Shown here: one piece after another, positions 17,513 through 27,772 of the stretch
Numbering within the stretch: position 1 is the stretch's first letter
Layout of the letters: each line of letters begins with the position of its first letter
Assembly: GCA_038528235.1 (NCBI GenBank)
Contig: JBCBEX010000021.1
Coordinates: forward strand, 1-52,228
Source of the DNA: JBCBEX01 sp038528235
GTDB lineage: Bacteria > Bacteroidota > Rhodothermia > Rhodothermales > Rubricoccaceae
Direction: 5' to 3'
DNA: 52,228 nucleotides
Translations under genes and position numbers: made by a program
The notes under the pieces: generated by a model
Seen by the model: only the letters and a program-made list of their open reading frames with translations
The model's database searches: none
Told to the model about the DNA's origin: nothing

Positions 17513-20461
17513 ATGCGCACCTCGTCTCAGATCCGCCAGGACTTCCTCGACTTCTTCCGCCAGAAGGGCCATGAGATCGTCCCCAGCGCGCCGCTCGTGC
17601 CGCAGGACGACCCGACGCTGCTCTTCATCAACGCGGGGATGAATCCGTTCAAGGACGTCTTCCTCGGCACCGGCAGCCGCCCCTACACGCGCGTGGCCGA
17701 CACCCAGAAGTGCCTCCGTGTCTCCGGCAAGCACAACGACCTCGAAGAGGTGGGCCTCGACACCTACCACCACACGTTCTTCGAGATGCTCGGAAACTGG
17801 AGCTTCGGGGACTACTTCAAGCGCGAGGCGATCACCTGGGCCTGGGAACTGCTCACCGAGACGTGGGGCCTCGACCCCGACCGGCTCTACGTCACGGTCC
17901 ACGAGGGCGACACCGAGCTTGGCCTCGACGCGGACACGGAGGCGGCCACACTCTGGAAGGACGAGACGAGCATCGACGCGAGCCACATCCTCTACGCGCC
18001 GTCGAAGGACAACTTCTGGATGATGGGCGACACCGGCCCCTGCGGCCCGTGCTCGGAGATCCACTACGACGGCCGCTCCGCCGACGAGCGCGCGAAGATC
18101 CCCGGCCAGGACCTCGTCAACCAGGACCACCCGAGCGTCATCGAGATCTGGAACCTGGTGTTCATCCAGTACAACGCGCAGACCGACGGCTCGCTCGAAG
18201 CGCTCGCGGCGAAGCACGTGGACACGGGCATGGGCTTCGAGCGCATTTGCGCCGTGCTCCAGGGCAAGACCTCGAACTACGACACCGACCTCTTCGCTGC
18301 GCTCCTCCAGGCGATTGCCGACCTCTCGGACGGCGTCAAGACCTACGCGAGCGCCGACGAGAAGCAGCAGATCGCGATGCGCGTCATCGCCGACCACGTG
18401 CGGACGGTTGCGTTTGCGATCGCCGACGGCGCGCAGCCGAGCAACACGGGGCGCGGCTACGTGATCCGCCGCATCCTCCGCCGCGCCGTGCGCTACGGCT
18501 ACCAGTCGCTCGGCCTCAAAGAGCCGTTCCTGCACCGCCTCATGAGCACGCTCGTCGGTGAGATGGGCGACGCCTTCCCCGAACTCCGCGAGCAGCAGGA
18601 CTACATCGAGCGCGTCACCAAGGCCGAGGAAGAGAGCTTCCTCCGGACACTAAGGGATGGGATTGATCTATTCGAGGCGTTCGCTGACGCCATTGAGCCG
18701 TTTGCGAAGCGGTTTGACAAAGTAGGACCATTTGGTCTGGTCGATATGGGCGATGCGAGGCGAAAGGAAAGCTCGTTTCGCAAGCAGATTGAGGCGTTGT
18801 TTGACCAGAGCGAGGAGTTTCGAGTTGCGGTCCAGAATCTGATCAAGCGACTTGAGGCTGACCCGAAGGCACAGGGCGTTGTAGACAAATCAATGGGAAG
18901 CGATCGTGAGTGGGCGGCTAAGTCTGTCGGTTACTACGCAGGTAGCAGTCACATTCCAGGCGAAGTCGCCTTCCTGCTCTACGACACCTACGGCTTCCCC
19001 GTGGACCTCACGGCGCTGATGGCGCGCGAGGAGGGGCTGACCGTCGACATGGCGCGCTTCGAGGAACTGCTGGAGGAGCAGCGCGCGCGTGGGCGGGCCG
19101 ACCGCACGGCCATCGACCAGAGCCAGGTCGATACGTGGGTGCCGACGGTCTTTGCCGAGGCAAACGGCGAGGCGATTGAGTTCGTCGGCTACGACGCGCT
19201 CTCGGTGGGCGACGCGCGCATTCTCAAGACACGCTCGGTGCGGCCCTCTTCCGGCGAGGACGAGAACGCTGCACCGCGACACGAGGTCGTCCTCAACACG
19301 ACGCCGTTCTACGCCGAGTCAGGCGGGCAGATCGGCGACACCGGCACGCTCACCGTCGGCGGCGAAACGGTCGCGGTGCTCGACACGCAGAAGGACGCCG
19401 AGGGGACGATTATCCACATTGTGGACAAGCTTCCGCAGGATGTAGACGCGCCCGTCGCAGCGCAGGTCGACGGCAGCACGCGCGGGCAGACGGAGCGGCA
19501 CCACACGGCGACGCACCTGCTGCACGCGGCGCTGCGCGAGATCCTCGGGCCGCACGTCCAGCAGAAAGGCTCGCTCGTCGCGCCCGACCGCCTGCGCTTC
19601 GACTTCAGCCACTACGAGCGCGTCGCGCCGGACGAACTCGCGCAGATCGAGCGGCGGATCAACGACCTCGTGCAGCAGAACATCCCGAAGCAGGAAGAAC
19701 GTGCGGTGCCCATCGAGGAGGCTAAGGCGCGCGGCGCGATGGCGCTCTTCGGCGAGAAGTACGGCGACACCGTCCGCGTCATCACCTTCGATGCCGACAT
19801 CTCCGTCGAGCTCTGCGGCGGCACACACGTCGACGCCACCGGCGCGATCGGCCTCGTCAAGCTCACGAGCGAGGGCAGCGTCGCCTCAGGCGTCCGGCGC
19901 GTCGAGGCCGTCGCGGGCGCGGCTGCGCTCGACTTTCTCGCGGAGCAGGCCGCCACGCTCGACGCCGTGCGCGGGCAGTTCAAGACGCTCAACCGCCCTG
20001 TCGAGGACGCCGTCGCCGACCTCGTCCAACAGACGAAGGACCAGGAGAAAGAGATCACGGCCCTCAAGGGCCAGCTTGCCGCGAGCGGCGTGGACGCACT
20101 CATCGACGACGCGACCGACGTGGACGGCGTCCGCCTCGTACGCGGCGCCCTCGACGGGGCCGACGCCAAGACGCTGCAGGACCTCGCCGCCGACCTCCGC
20201 GAGCGGCTGGGCGAGAGCGCGGTCGTCGTCCTCGGCTCGGCCGACCTCGACGCGGGCAAGGCCATGCTCGTCTGCGCCGTCACGGACGACCTCACGAAGC
20301 GCGGCGTGCAGGCCGGCAAGCTCGTCGGGCTGCTCGCGAAGCGCGTCGGCGGCGGCGGCGGCGGACGCCCCACCCTCGCCACGGCGGGCGGGCGCCAGCC
20401 GGAGCACCTCGACGCCGCGCTCGGCGAGGCGGAGGCGCTGCTCCGCGACGCGCTGAACTAA
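17513..20461 (+). CDS. alaS: Alanyl-tRNA synthetase
   Basis: AlaRS charges tRNA-Ala and edits mischarged Ser/Gly. The 982-residue protein starts MRTSSQIRQDFLDFFRQKGHEIVPSAPLVPQDD. It shows the class II motifs in FINAGMNPFKDVFLG and HHTFFEMLGNWSFGDYFK, the editing-domain zinc ligands (HTATHLLH and CGGTHVDATG), and a C-terminal DHHA1 domain with GGGGGGRP. Between EEESFLRTL and IPGEVAFLLYDTYGFP there are about 75 more residues than in E. coli AlaRS. By hand count, 18661-18960 is about 53% GC against about 65% in adjacent lines, with AT-ending codons, so this part has a different origin. The frame is open throughout, so the enzyme is probably functional. Confidence 0.97.
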   Translation: MRTSSQIRQDFLDFFRQKGHEIVPSAPLVPQDDPTLLFINAGMNPFKDVFLGTGSRPYTRVADTQKCLRVSGKHNDLEEVGLDTYHHTFFEMLGNWSFGDYFKREAITWAWELLTETWGLDPDRLYVTVHEGDTELGLDADTEAATLWKDETSIDASHILYAPSKDNFWMMGDTGPCGPCSEIHYDGRSADERAKIPGQDLVNQDHPSVIEIWNLVFIQYNAQTDGSLEALAAKHVDTGMGFERICAVLQGKTSNYDTDLFAALLQAIADLSDGVKTYASADEKQQIAMRVIADHVRTVAFAIADGAQPSNTGRGYVIRRILRRAVRYGYQSLGLKEPFLHRLMSTLVGEMGDAFPELREQQDYIERVTKAEEESFLRTLRDGIDLFEAFADAIEPFAKRFDKVGPFGLVDMGDARRKESSFRKQIEALFDQSEEFRVAVQNLIKRLEADPKAQGVVDKSMGSDREWAAKSVGYYAGSSHIPGEVAFLLYDTYGFPVDLTALMAREEGLTVDMARFEELLEEQRARGRADRTAIDQSQVDTWVPTVFAEANGEAIEFVGYDALSVGDARILKTRSVRPSSGEDENAAPRHEVVLNTTPFYAESGGQIGDTGTLTVGGETVAVLDTQKDAEGTIIHIVDKLPQDVDAPVAAQVDGSTRGQTERHHTATHLLHAALREILGPHVQQKGSLVAPDRLRFDFSHYERVAPDELAQIERRINDLVQQNIPKQEERAVPIEEAKARGAMALFGEKYGDTVRVITFDADISVELCGGTHVDATGAIGLVKLTSEGSVASGVRRVEAVAGAAALDFLAEQAATLDAVRGQFKTLNRPVEDAVADLVQQTKDQEKEITALKGQLAASGVDALIDDATDVDGVRLVRGALDGADAKTLQDLAADLRERLGESAVVVLGSADLDAGKAMLVCAVTDDLTKRGVQAGKLVGLLAKRVGGGGGGRPTLATAGGRQPEHLDAALGEAEALLRDALN

Positions 20462-20483
20462 CCCGTAGCTGCGGTACGCGGCC

Positions 20484-20527
20484 CGCCACAAAAAAGCACG
20501 GCTCGGAGCGTAGTGGTCCGAGCCGTG
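20484..20527 (-). terminator. Strong rho-independent terminator, minus-strand orientation
   Basis: A perfect 11-bp stem CACGGCTCGGA/TCCGAGCCGTG with a 9-base loop is preceded on the + strand by AAAAAAG. Read on the minus strand, the stem is followed by GCTTTTTTG, the classic terminator form. On the + strand it is followed by TCCCCCCT, so it would serve alaS poorly. No minus-strand protein gene lies upstream of it. Confidence 0.75.
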
Positions 20528-20752
20528 TCCCCCCTACCATCGGTTCGTGGGCTCCCTGGCGGGCGCACCTGAGCCGAGGGTACACTGTGTTCGCAGCAGC
20601 GATACGCATGGCCGTGACAATGCGCCGCTGGTCTGTGTGGCGACGCTGGTCGGTGTCGTGCCTTCGCAAGAACGCCATGGCACACCGCAGGTGGCCTGGT
20701 GCGGCGGTCCCAATCCGCTTGGTTCGTTGCGACCAGGACGGCCTAGGGCAAT
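20488..20752 (-). ncRNA. Candidate minus-strand non-coding transcript between alaS and the histidine kinase
   Basis: No protein gene fits 20462-20839. On the minus strand a promoter-like TTGCGT, 17 bases, GCTATT (20778-20750) precedes about 230 bases rich in local inverted repeats. A strong 11-bp hairpin followed by a T-run then ends it. Segments near the two ends can pair partially (GCCGCACC with GGTGCGCC, one mismatch), as in a long rod-shaped RNA such as 6S, but no diagnostic 6S, SRP, tmRNA or RNase P motif was recognised. Existence is inferred from the terminator's orientation. Confidence 0.3.
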
Positions 20753-20839
20753 AGCACTAGCGCGGCGGCGGCACGCAAGTGCGCTGGAGAGCAGCACGGG
20801 AGGAGCCCTTGGCGCTACCGCCATCCACGCGCTCCAGGG

Positions 20840-23245
<2,406 letters not shown>

Positions 23246-23251
23246 GACGGT

Positions 23252-23293
23252 GCCGAGTACTGAACGCTCAGCGCCAGCCGCTAGGTACTCGGC
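23252..23293. terminator. Inverted repeat just after the histidine kinase stop
   Basis: GCCGAGTAC (23252-23260) pairs with GTACTCGGC (23285-23293) around a 24-base loop, starting 7 bases after the stop codon. The stem extends by two pairs if a G-T wobble is allowed. No T-run follows on either strand, so it may be a weak or rho-assisted terminator or an mRNA-stabilising hairpin. Confidence 0.4.
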
Positions 23294-23363
23294 GCGGGCA
23301 AGATGCGCGCGGTGGCGTATGCTTCGGGACATGCTCCGTCCCAGCCCCACGCTCGTCCTCGCC

Positions 23364-23753
23364 ATGTCTGACTCTTCGCCTGTCTTCACCTCGGGCACGG
23401 CGCGCACGGTGCTCCGCCTCGAAGGCGCGCTCGTGCTCGTAGCCTGCGTCTGGATCTACAGCGGCCTCAACCAGGGCTGGATGCTGTTCCTGATCCTCTT
23501 CCTCGCGCCCGATCTCGCGGCGCTAGGCTACATCGCGGGTCGGCGTACCGGCGCCGCGGCGTACAACACGCTGCACACCTACCTCGGCCCGCTCGCGCTG
23601 GGGATCGTCGGTGGCGTGCTCGCGATGGATGTGGTGGTGGGCATTGCGCTCATCTGGGGGGCACACATCGGCTTCGACCGGGCGCTCGGCTATGGCCTCA
23701 AGCTGCCGACGGGCTTCCGGGACACGCACCTCGGCGGCATCGGGCGCGGGTGA
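23364..23753 (+). CDS. DUF4260 family membrane protein
   Basis: The product is 129 residues with about three to four membrane helices. The conserved DUF4260 pattern is clear: VLRLEGALVLVACVWIYSGLNQGWMLFLILFLAPDLAALGYIAGRRTGAAAYNTLHTYLGPLAL, then IALIWGAHIGFDRALGYGLKLPTGFRDTHLGGIG at the C-terminus. The family is small and uncharacterised. The ATG at 23364 begins the conserved part; an in-frame start at 23250 would overlap the hairpin after the kinase and is rejected. Confidence 0.88.
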   Translation: MSDSSPVFTSGTARTVLRLEGALVLVACVWIYSGLNQGWMLFLILFLAPDLAALGYIAGRRTGAAAYNTLHTYLGPLALGIVGGVLAMDVVVGIALIWGAHIGFDRALGYGLKLPTGFRDTHLGGIGRG

Positions 23754-23840
23754 GCGTGTGCATGCTGTGAACGCGGAGCAAGCGGGGCGGCTCGTCGTGC
23801 CACGACAGCCGCTGCCTGTTTCGCTGCTCGTCCGGTCCCG

Positions 23841-24128
23841 ATGAATTCTAAGTTCCTCCTCGTTGTCCTGTTCGTTGCCATCGTGGGCACGACCTGGCTG
23901 CTCGTGCGGCTGGTGAGCCTGCCGCCGATGGGTGATGCCCCGGCCGTCCGCGACACGTCGGCCGTGGCGGACCGCAAGGCGGTGGTGAACCCGTTCGCCC
24001 CGCAGGCGACCGACGGGGTGCCAGACAGCACCATGACGAGTGGTGCCGCAGCGGATAGCATCGCGCTCGTTCCGGCAGCGGCAGACAGCACGGCGCGCGA
24101 GGCGGCACCGGACGAGGCGCGTCCGTAG
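23841..24128 (+). CDS. Short single-span membrane protein, function unknown
   Basis: The product is 95 residues. One N-terminal hydrophobic helix (FLLVVLFVAIVGTTWLLVRLVSL) is followed by a low-complexity tail rich in Ala, Asp, Ser and Pro. The protein would be inner-membrane anchored with a disordered periplasmic or cytoplasmic tail. It precedes the GGGP synthase gene by about 70 bp on the same strand. No family recognised. The coding case rests on a membrane helix, a charged start and the position. Confidence 0.5.
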   Translation: MNSKFLLVVLFVAIVGTTWLLVRLVSLPPMGDAPAVRDTSAVADRKAVVNPFAPQATDGVPDSTMTSGAAADSIALVPAAADSTAREAAPDEARP

Positions 24129-24197
24129 TTTCTCGGCCTCGTTCCTCTCGTCGCTCTGCCGACCCTGCACCGCCGACCCCGCATCGCCGCCCCGCTG

Positions 24198-24995
24198 ATG
24201 GCTCTCGCTCCCACTCCGGTTCACGCCACTTCGGTCTACGACCGCCTGCTCGCCGCCCGCGACACCCACGGGGCGGGCTTCGTCGTTCTCATTGACCCGG
24301 ACAAGCTCGCGCCGGAGGACGCGCCCGGCTTCGTGGAGCGCTGCGTGGATGCGGGCGTGGATGCGCTCTTCCTCGGCGGCAGCCTCATGCACCAGGGCGA
24401 GTTGGAACGCTACGTCGAGATCCTCCGCGCGGCGTCCGACCTCCCGGTGATCGGCTTTCCTGGCTCGCTCAGCCAGATCACGCCCAACCTCGACGCCATC
24501 CTGTATCTGTCGGTGGTGAGCGGGCGCAACCCGGAATACCTCATCGGGCAGCACGTCCACGCCGCGCCGATGCTCAAGCGCTGCGGTCTGGAGACAATCT
24601 CGACAGGTTACATGCTCATCGAGAGCGGACGCATGACGACGGCGACCTACATGAGCGGCTCGCCGCCGATCCCGCGCCACAAGCCCGAGATCGCCGCCGC
24701 GACCGGCCTTGCCGCTGAGATGATGGGTATGAAGCTGCTCTTCACCGACGCGGGCAGCGGCGCCGAGCACGCCGTCTCGGAAGAAATGGTCTACGCGATC
24801 ACCAAGACCTGCTCGATCCCACTCGTTGTAGGCGGTGGCCTGCGCTCGCCGGAGGATGTAGCCCGGCGCGTGGCCGCGGGTGCGAGCTTCGTGGTCGTCG
24901 GCAACGCGATCGAGCAGCGCGCGGGCGACGGTTCGTTTATGGCCGAGCTCGCCGCGGCGGTCCACAATGCCCACGCCTTAGCACTCAACTCGTAG
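24198..24995 (+). CDS. Geranylgeranylglyceryl phosphate synthase family protein
   Basis: This family forms the ether bond between glycerol-1-phosphate and a polyprenyl diphosphate; the archaeal enzymes start membrane ether-lipid synthesis. The 265-residue TIM barrel shows FVVLIDPDKLAPED, DALFLGGSLMHQG, VIGFPGSLSQITPNLDAILYLSVVSGRNPEYLIGQHV, STGYMLIESGRMTTATYMSG, LLFTDAGSGAEHAVSEEMV and the phosphate-binding PLVVGGGLRSPEDVARRVAAGASFVVVGNAIEQ. Bacteroidota are known to carry this group (group II), so it is ancestral-looking here rather than a recent archaeal transfer. The product in this organism is unknown. Its stop overlaps the next gene's GTG by one base. Confidence 0.93.
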   Translation: MALAPTPVHATSVYDRLLAARDTHGAGFVVLIDPDKLAPEDAPGFVERCVDAGVDALFLGGSLMHQGELERYVEILRAASDLPVIGFPGSLSQITPNLDAILYLSVVSGRNPEYLIGQHVHAAPMLKRCGLETISTGYMLIESGRMTTATYMSGSPPIPRHKPEIAAATGLAAEMMGMKLLFTDAGSGAEHAVSEEMVYAITKTCSIPLVVGGGLRSPEDVARRVAAGASFVVVGNAIEQRAGDGSFMAELAAAVHNAHALALNS

Positions 24996-25429
24996 TGCTG
25001 GGACGCCTCACAAGTCCCTCGGCGCTGCGTGTCGTTTTCTGGTTGAGCGTCAGCGGCTTCATAGTGAGCCTAGTCGTCCATGTGCTCGCGCTTCTGGGTC
25101 GCTCGCCGGCCTACGACTTCTTTGTGCTCCACGTGGGCATCTTTGTCGTGTTCTTTCCGGTCTTGCTAGCCATCAACGAGCAGGCGAAGGGTGTCGACGT
25201 CGATCTAAATACGCCTGGAGGACAGCGAGACATCCAGAAAGCGCTGTTTCGTCTGCTTAGCACAAAAGAGAAAGTGGCCTTTGTGTGTCTGGGGCTCTAT
25301 GTCACCGGTAATTTCTATGTCGGAGCAGTCTCGCTCTTCAAGCACCCCGACGCTCCGGTAGTGCAGCTATTCTCAGGAGTATGGCTCTGGTTCTACTTCT
25401 TCTGCGCCGTGTTCGCCAAGCGTCTCTGA
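24995..25429 (+). CDS. Small membrane protein of unusual base composition
   Basis: The 144-residue product starts at a GTG that shares one base with the GGGP synthase stop (TAGTG). It has four likely membrane helices: ALRVVFWLSVSGFIVSLVVHVLALL, YDFFVLHVGIFVVFFPVLLAI, KVAFVCLGLYVTGNFYVGAVSLF and VVQLFSGVWLWFYFFCAVF. No family recognised. By hand count, 25201-25320 is about 48% GC, far below the neighbouring genes, and codons end in A/T unusually often. This suggests recent acquisition despite the tight overlap with the gene before it. It is convergent with the SGNH gene. Confidence 0.72.
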   Translation: MLGRLTSPSALRVVFWLSVSGFIVSLVVHVLALLGRSPAYDFFVLHVGIFVVFFPVLLAINEQAKGVDVDLNTPGGQRDIQKALFRLLSTKEKVAFVCLGLYVTGNFYVGAVSLFKHPDAPVVQLFSGVWLWFYFFCAVFAKRL

Positions 25430-25447
25430 TCTGGAGCAGCCCAGTGT

Positions 25448-27472
25448 TTAGGCCCCGCTGGGAAGGCTAGCTAGGAGCGCACGTCCGCCGCTGTGGTTGG
25501 GCTCGATGGCGAGGAGGGCCTGGACCGTCGTCTGGGCGTCGTCCATGCGGCCTTCGAGCGCATAGGCCCCGCTGAGGTTGTAGAGTACCTGCGTGTTCTC
25601 GGGCGCGAGGTCGCGTGCCCGCTCCAGCAGCGCGATGGCGTCGGCCCGTGCGTCGCGCTGGAGCTTCAGCGCACCGATTAGTCCGAGGATACCGGCATTG
25701 TTCGGGGCCCGTTCGAGCGCGGCCTCGTAGAAGGCCTCGGCCTGCTGAAACCGCCCTTCGTCGCCCGTGGCTTTGGCCGCCTCTACGAGCACGTTGCCCG
25801 CGTCCACGAGGGGGCCTGCAAGGTGGGGTAGCTCCTGGATGATGGCAAACCGCGTGCGGAGCGCCTCGGTGATGAGGCCCTGCTCGGCGTAGTGGGTCGC
25901 GAGGGCGTCGGTCGCGCCGCGCCACGAGGTCTTGTTGTGATAGAGGTCCACCGCGATCTGCTCGGGCACCGAGCGCGCGTGCAGCGTGTCCAGAACGGCC
26001 ACGCGCGGCGCCTCGCCGGGACGGAACGGCCAGCCGCTCATGAGCTGGGCGACCCGGAAGACGCCGGCGAGCGAGTCTACGGGCGTGTAGAGCCGCTCCG
26101 TGCGCGCGAGATAGGTGGGCACGGCCTGGCTCCAGTCGCCGAACAGCGCGGCTTCTTGCAGTGCTATATAGAAGGCGTCGGCGATGAGGAAGTAGCCGTT
26201 GAGGGTGGGGTGGAGGTGCTCCATCATCGCCGTGCTGCCGATGAGGCTGTCGGGCGCCGCCGCCCGGACCCGCGCCTCGCTCTCGACGAGCGTCGCGCCG
26301 TGCTCGGCCGCCAGTTCTGCGATGATCGCGTTGATGGCGTCCGGGGCGCGGAAGCGGAGGGCGTCGCGCTCCCGGGCCGCGATGAAGGCCGCGCGGGCAG
26401 CCTCGGTCTGGCCATCAGCAAGCAGCGCTTGGCCGAGGAAGTAAAACCCATCGGCGGCGAGCGTGTCGGTCGTGGTGGCCTCCTCCAATTGGCGGAGCGC
26501 GGTGGCTGTGTCGCCCTGGCGCAACGCCTGCACGCCGGAGGTGACGAGGGCTTCCCAGGCGTCCTCGTCCGTGTCCGCCTCGAACGCGTTGAGGAAAGGC
26601 CGGTGGTCCCGCTCGTTCGACGCCACCGTGCCGATGAAGACAGGCACGCCCGCCGCCTCATACGTCGCCAGCAGCCGCGACAGGTTCGAGCGGAATTGCC
26701 GCAGGCCAGCGTCGTAGACCTCGGAGCCGAGGGGCACGCGCTGCTCGCCGACCATCCGCGCCATGAGCGTGTTCGAGGGTGGGCCTCCCGCAGTGTCCCC
26801 TGCCCTCGCCCTCGCCAGCGCGGCCAACGCGCCGCGCATGGCCTGCACGAGGCGAAGGTTCTGGAGCGCCAGGTAGGACCGCACGAGCCACGGCGTGCGC
26901 CCGAGCGTCTCCGCCGAGGCGGCCCCGAGCGCCCCGTAGTACTCGTTGTGTCCCGCGTAGATCAGTACCGCGTCGGGGGCGTGGACGAGGATCTCGTCAG
27001 CGAGGTCGAGCAGCGTGTAGGAGTTCACGGCCGACATCGCCGTGTTGACGACCTCCACGGTGCGGTCGGGGAACGTCTGCTGGAGGCGCTGTTCGAGCAT
27101 GCGCGGGAACGCGCCGCCGTAGTAGAACGGGTAGCCTGCGGCGCTAGACCCGCCCTGCACGAAGACGCGAAGGCCATCCTCCGGCTTCTCGGCGAGGAAC
27201 ACGTCCGCCGGGCTGTTGGGGACGTTGGCCTGGTTGGCGAAGTAGCGCCGGGCGACCTCGCGGTTCTGGACGAGGTAGGCGCTCTCCGTCCCGTCTTCGC
27301 CAGCGTCGGCCGGGAGGAAGAGGGGGTGGTCTTCGCCGAAGCCCGCGAGGCGCAAGCCACCCTCCACGAGCGCGAAGAACACGAGGGGCACGAGCAGCAT
27401 CGCCGCCGTGAAGGCGCGTCGTTTCCCTCGCGAAAGGGTAGGCGGGGAAGACGGTGGGGTCGGAGCAGCCAT
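25448..27472 (-). CDS. Membrane-anchored SGNH/GDSL-type hydrolase with C-terminal TPRs
   Basis: The 674-residue protein has an N-terminal anchor (RRAFTAAMLLVPLVFFALVEGGLRLAGF). The SGNH domain has LRVFVQGGSSAAGYPFYYGGAFPRML (GGSS in place of GDS, with the catalytic serine), VVNTAMSAVNSYTLLDLADEIL, the LIYAGHNEYYGALG block and a C-terminal EHLHPTLNGYFLIADAFY with the catalytic His. It is interrupted by an alpha-helical segment around residues 290-370 (LRQGDTATALRQLEEATTTDTLAADGFYFLGQALLADGQTE) and ends in further TPRs (about 550-670). Family members hydrolyse esters or lipids or de-acetylate polysaccharides; the substrate here is unknown. Its upstream region carries one of the two LacI-type operator-like sites. 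Confidence 0.87.
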   Translation of the reverse strand: MAAPTPPSSPPTLSRGKRRAFTAAMLLVPLVFFALVEGGLRLAGFGEDHPLFLPADAGEDGTESAYLVQNREVARRYFANQANVPNSPADVFLAEKPEDGLRVFVQGGSSAAGYPFYYGGAFPRMLEQRLQQTFPDRTVEVVNTAMSAVNSYTLLDLADEILVHAPDAVLIYAGHNEYYGALGAASAETLGRTPWLVRSYLALQNLRLVQAMRGALAALARARAGDTAGGPPSNTLMARMVGEQRVPLGSEVYDAGLRQFRSNLSRLLATYEAAGVPVFIGTVASNERDHRPFLNAFEADTDEDAWEALVTSGVQALRQGDTATALRQLEEATTTDTLAADGFYFLGQALLADGQTEAARAAFIAARERDALRFRAPDAINAIIAELAAEHGATLVESEARVRAAAPDSLIGSTAMMEHLHPTLNGYFLIADAFYIALQEAALFGDWSQAVPTYLARTERLYTPVDSLAGVFRVAQLMSGWPFRPGEAPRVAVLDTLHARSVPEQIAVDLYHNKTSWRGATDALATHYAEQGLITEALRTRFAIIQELPHLAGPLVDAGNVLVEAAKATGDEGRFQQAEAFYEAALERAPNNAGILGLIGALKLQRDARADAIALLERARDLAPENTQVLYNLSGAYALEGRMDDAQTTVQALLAIEPNHSGGRALLASLPSGA

Positions 27473-27560
27473 GAGGGCGTGGTGGCAGGCAGGAGCGAGG
27501 CCAGAAAATACAAGGACTAGCGGTGAAGCCGTGCGATTTTGAGCAGAGGCAGGAAAATCA

Positions 27561-27574
27561 TGAAAGCGCTTACG
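27561..27574. promoter_or_regulatory. LacI-family operator-like site O1
   Basis: TGAAAGCGCTTACG, with palindromic core AAGCGCTT, is identical to the site at 27717-27730 and 156 bp from it (centre to centre, about 15 helical turns). It lies about 90 bp upstream of the SGNH gene start. LacI/GalR proteins bind such pseudo-palindromes with a central CG. A third, less exact core (AAGCGCTT at 27630-27637) lies between the two. Confidence 0.7.
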
Positions 27575-27676
27575 TTGTGGTGATTTACGCCGAGCAGTCG
27601 TTGCGACAAGCGACTAGAGGTGCGTGAAAAAGCGCTTCGATGCGGGGGCGGCTTCGGTAGGAGCGCGCCTGCTGGC

Positions 27677-27705
27677 TTGACGGATTGGGGAAAACCCCCT
27701 ATCAT
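27677..27705 (+). promoter_or_regulatory. Sigma-70-type promoter of the lacI-like gene
   Basis: TTGACG (27677-27682) and TATCAT (27700-27705) are separated by exactly 17 bases. The spacer itself contains GGGG-AAAA-CCCC symmetry. Transcription would begin near 27712, placing operator O2 just downstream of the start point. Confidence 0.75.
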
Positions 27706-27716
27706 TGCGAAGAAAT

Positions 27717-27730
27717 TGAAAGCGCTTACG
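27717..27730. promoter_or_regulatory. LacI-family operator-like site O2
   Basis: Second exact copy of TGAAAGCGCTTACG, at about +6 to +19 relative to the predicted start of the regulator's transcript. This is the standard position for autorepression. Pairing with O1 by DNA looping is possible. Confidence 0.75.
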
Positions 27731-27772
27731 CGCGCGCTGTCTCCCCCCTCCAAACGTCTGCATCGCCGCCCG

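Noticed and set aside
18648..18962. Intein or intron within alaS
   Set aside because: No Cys/Ser start, no terminal His-Asn, no homing endonuclease motif, and the block is too short; it reads as an in-frame AlaRS segment.
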